Assembly: GCA_015487255.1 (NCBI GenBank)
Contig: WFQA01000271.1
Span: 1-8,202, forward strand
Direction: 5' to 3'
DNA length: 8,202 nt
From: Paracoccaceae bacterium
GTDB taxonomy: Bacteria; Pseudomonadota; Alphaproteobacteria; Rhodobacterales; Rhodobacteraceae
The translations under genes were made by a program, and so were the position numbers. The notes under the pieces are model-generated. The model had not been told where the DNA came from, ran no database searches, and saw nothing but the letters and a program-made list of their open reading frames with translations. Shown one piece after another: positions 6,429 through 8,202 of this stretch. Position 1 is the stretch's first letter, and each line of letters opens with the position of its first letter.

Positions 6429-6467
6429 CCAGATTGTAGCGGTAAGGAATAAAGCGGGAGAAAAACC

Positions 6468-6701
6468 ATGAGCAACACCCCCAACGCCCTTGCCGAGCAA
6501 TTCCCCGAGGCGGTTGATAATATTACCACCCTCAAGGAGAGTGACGGGCATTTCGCCCGGCTTTGCCAGGATTATGACGCGCTCAACCACAAGATTCACC
6601 TCGCCGAGAGCAATGTGACCCCGACGGATGATTTTCATCTGATTGAGCTGCGCAAGCAGCGCCTCGCCCTGCTGGACGAGATCGCCACCTATTTACGCTG
6701 A
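6468..6701 (+). CDS. YdcH family (DUF465) small protein
   Basis: The 77-residue product is a small charged, mostly helical protein of the YdcH/DUF465 type. The family pattern is visible as a first helix with HFARLCQDYDALNHKIHLAE (residues 28-47), a short turn with the polar/proline break NVTPTDDFHLIEL (49-61), and a second helix with LRKQRLALLDEIATYL (61-76); it probably forms a helical hairpin or coiled coil. Molecular function is not known to me. The ATG at 6468 has a good ribosome binding site, GCGGGAG at 6454-6460 with 7-nt spacing. Its last 13 nt overlap the 3' end of the convergent malate synthase gene, so both products keep short C-terminal tails encoded on opposite strands of the same bases. 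Confidence 0.82.
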   Translation: MSNTPNALAEQFPEAVDNITTLKESDGHFARLCQDYDALNHKIHLAESNVTPTDDFHLIELRKQRLALLDEIATYLR

Positions 6702-8202
6702 CTTTTCCGCTTGAGCCGCCCCGCATGCAGCAGCGGCTCGGTATAGCCCGAGGGCTGGGCCGCGCCCTTCAATGCCAGATCAAATGCGGTGGTAAAGGCG
6801 ATACCGTCAAAGCCCGGTGCCATCGGGGTGTAGGCTTTATCATCCTTGTTTTGCATATCCACCACTGCGGCCATGCGCTCAAAAGCGGCGCGCAGCTCGG
6901 CCTGGCTCATCACCCCGTGGCACAGCCAGTTGGCCAGGTGCTGCGAGGAAATCCGGCAGGTGGCGCGGTCTTCCATCAAGCCGACATTGTGGATATCCGG
7001 CACGGTCGAGCAGCCGATGCCCTGATCGATCCAGCGCACCACATAGCCCAGAATACCCTGGGCGTTATTCTCGATCTCCGCCTTGATCTCGTCAGCGCTC
7101 CAATCGCCGGAACCCAGCGGGATGGTCAGCAGATCAGCCATTTTGGCGCGCGGCCCGGCGGCTTTCAGCCTGTTTTGCACCGCCTTCACATCCACTTTGT
7201 GATAATGGGTGGCATGCAGGGTGGCCGCCGTGGGGCTGGGCACCCAGGCGCAATTCGCCCCGGCCTTTGGGTGGGTGATTTTTTGCGCCAGCATGTCAGC
7301 CATGTTATCGGGCACCGCCCACATGCCCTTGCCGATCTGCGCCCGGCCCATCAGCCCGCAAGCCAGCCCGGCATCGACATTGTTATCCTCATAAGCCGCA
7401 ATCCATTTGCTGGCTTTCATATCCCCCTTGCGCAGCATCGGCCCGGCCTGCATCGAGGTATGAATCTCATCCCCCGTGCGGTCCAGAAAGCCGGTATTGA
7501 TGAAGGCAACCCGGTGGTCTGCCGCCTTGATACAGGCGCGCAGATTGGCCGATGTGCGGCGCTCCTCATCCATGATCCCGAGCTTGACGGTATATTGCGC
7601 CAAACCCAGAACCGCCTCGACCCGGCTGAAAATCTCGTCGGCAAAAGCCACCTCGCCTGGCCCGTGCATCTTGGGCTTAACCACATAGATCGAGCCTTTG
7701 ACCGAGTTCGCGCCCGTGTCATGGGTGGCGCAAAGCACGGTCAGCATCGCATCCATCAGCCCTTCGAAAACCTCGTTGCCATCACTGTCCAGCATCGCAG
7801 GCGTGGTCATCAGATGCCCGACATTGCGCACCAGCATCAAAGCCCGCCCCTTCAGCGTGGCGGGCTGGCCGGTGGTATCGGTATACTCAAGATCAGCCGC
7901 CAGCCTGCGGGTGAAGGCCTTGCCGTTTTTATGCATTTCGTGGGTCAGATCCCCCTTGATCAGCCCAAGCCAGTTGCGATAGGCAAGCACCTTGTCGGCA
8001 GCATCAACGCAAGCCACGCTATCTTCGAAATCCATGATGCTGGACAGGGCAGATTCAAGGATGATGTCCGAAATCCCCGCCCCGTCAAGCGCGGCCACCG
8101 GCGCTGTTGCATCCTGCACGATCTGGATATGCAGCCCGCCCCGGCGCAAAATAATGCGCGGTGCCGCACCGCTGATATGGCCGACATATTGCGCCGGGTC
8201 CA
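6689..8202 (-). CDS. glcB: Malate synthase G (5' end beyond the right edge)
   Basis: The visible 503 residues are the C-terminal two-thirds of malate synthase G, which condenses glyoxylate with acetyl-CoA to malate; the E. coli enzyme has 723 residues, so about 220 N-terminal residues are off the edge. The frame stays open to 8202 with no start needed inside the window. Key segments in order: LMLVRNVGHLMTTPAM with the catalytic arginine (visible residue 125; E. coli R338), GIMDEERRTSANLR and FLDRTGDEIH with the Mg-binding E212 and D240 (E427, D455), and KGMWAVPDNMADM. Then GIGCSTVPDIHNVGLMEDRA gives C397 (E. coli C617) and the catalytic base D411 (D631), and SGYTEPLLHAGRLKR closes the protein. 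All key residues are present, so it should be active. E. coli numbers are from memory. The promoter is outside the window. The TAG stop (6689-6691) lies inside the convergent ydcH gene. Confidence 0.96.
   Translation of the reverse strand, partial: DPAQYVGHISGAAPRIILRRGGLHIQIVQDATAPVAALDGAGISDIILESALSSIMDFEDSVACVDAADKVLAYRNWLGLIKGDLTHEMHKNGKAFTRRLAADLEYTDTTGQPATLKGRALMLVRNVGHLMTTPAMLDSDGNEVFEGLMDAMLTVLCATHDTGANSVKGSIYVVKPKMHGPGEVAFADEIFSRVEAVLGLAQYTVKLGIMDEERRTSANLRACIKAADHRVAFINTGFLDRTGDEIHTSMQAGPMLRKGDMKASKWIAAYEDNNVDAGLACGLMGRAQIGKGMWAVPDNMADMLAQKITHPKAGANCAWVPSPTAATLHATHYHKVDVKAVQNRLKAAGPRAKMADLLTIPLGSGDWSADEIKAEIENNAQGILGYVVRWIDQGIGCSTVPDIHNVGLMEDRATCRISSQHLANWLCHGVMSQAELRAAFERMAAVVDMQNKDDKAYTPMAPGFDGIAFTTAFDLALKGAAQPSGYTEPLLHAGRLKRKSQRK
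6713..6739 (+). terminator. Hairpin just downstream of ydcH, inside glcB
   Basis: GAGCCGC (6713-6719) and GCGGCTC (6733-6739) form a perfect 7-bp stem around a 13-nt loop that itself contains GCATGC. It begins 11 nt after the ydcH stop. No U-tract follows, and the bases encode the C-terminus of malate synthase on the other strand, so a role in ending ydcH transcription is only a possibility. Confidence 0.28.

Larger units (their letters stand above)
6357..6467. promoter_or_regulatory. Divergent amidotransferase / ydcH intergenic region
   Basis: This 111-bp spacer separates two divergently transcribed genes. Toward the amidotransferase (minus strand), TTGATC (complement of 6402-6407) and TATTTA (complement of 6377-6382) form a weak -35/-10 pair with a long 19-bp spacer. 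Toward ydcH there are TTGCAA (6415-6420) and TTGCAC (6424-6429) as possible -35 elements, but no convincing -10. The ribosome binding sites AGGAGT (minus strand) and GCGGGAG (6454-6460, plus strand) are clear. Two inverted repeats in it are listed separately. Confidence 0.4.

Noticed and set aside
1..8202. Search for CRISPR arrays, tRNA/rRNA genes, IS elements, phage or toxin-antitoxin genes
   Set aside because: No repeated spacer pattern, cloverleaf-like segment, transposase motif or terminal repeat was seen; nearly all sequence is explained by recognisable housekeeping genes.

Overview
The window looks like ordinary chromosomal sequence from an alphaproteobacterium, most likely of the Rhodobacterales (Roseobacter/Rhodobacter group). 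The grounds are the GC-rich, compact layout and the close match of remembered family features: a heterotetrameric-type sarcosine oxidase beta subunit, a CcmI with the Rhodobacter two-helix-plus-TPR plan, a ruvX immediately followed by a DUF1289 gene, a membrane-anchored TIGR02281-type retropepsin, and malate synthase G. No tool was run, so the taxonomic call is an inference.

Layout. (1) 1-908, minus: 3'-truncated sarcosine oxidase beta subunit (soxB). (2) A 193-bp divergent spacer, then a tightly packed plus-strand trio: ccmI (cytochrome c maturation), ruvX/yqgF (Holliday-junction resolvase family) overlapping it by ATGA, and a short four-cysteine DUF1289 gene overlapping ruvX. (3) After an AT-rich 91-bp spacer, a plus-strand gene for a membrane-anchored aspartic protease (3107-3751). 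(4) Convergent to it, a minus-strand group transcribed from about 6360 down to 3770: a class I glutamine amidotransferase / gamma-glutamyl-GABA hydrolase-like enzyme, the tRNA-dihydrouridine synthase dusA, and a TauE/SafE-family transporter. (5) Divergent from that group, a small YdcH/DUF465 gene (6468-6701), whose 3' end overlaps the 3' end of the convergent malate synthase G gene (6689 to the right edge, N-terminus missing).

The genes do not form one pathway. They are a mix of C1/methylated-amine catabolism (soxB), glyoxylate metabolism (glcB), cytochrome c maturation (ccmI), RNA modification (dusA), nucleic-acid processing (ruvX), transport and proteolysis. I found no mobile element, CRISPR array, tRNA or rRNA, and no convincing novel system. 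The longest stretch without a gene is 193 bp. The points most worth checking are two inverted repeats in the spacer at 6357-6467, the tail-to-tail overlap of ydcH with glcB, and the genes of poorly known function (DUF1289, retropepsin, amidotransferase).
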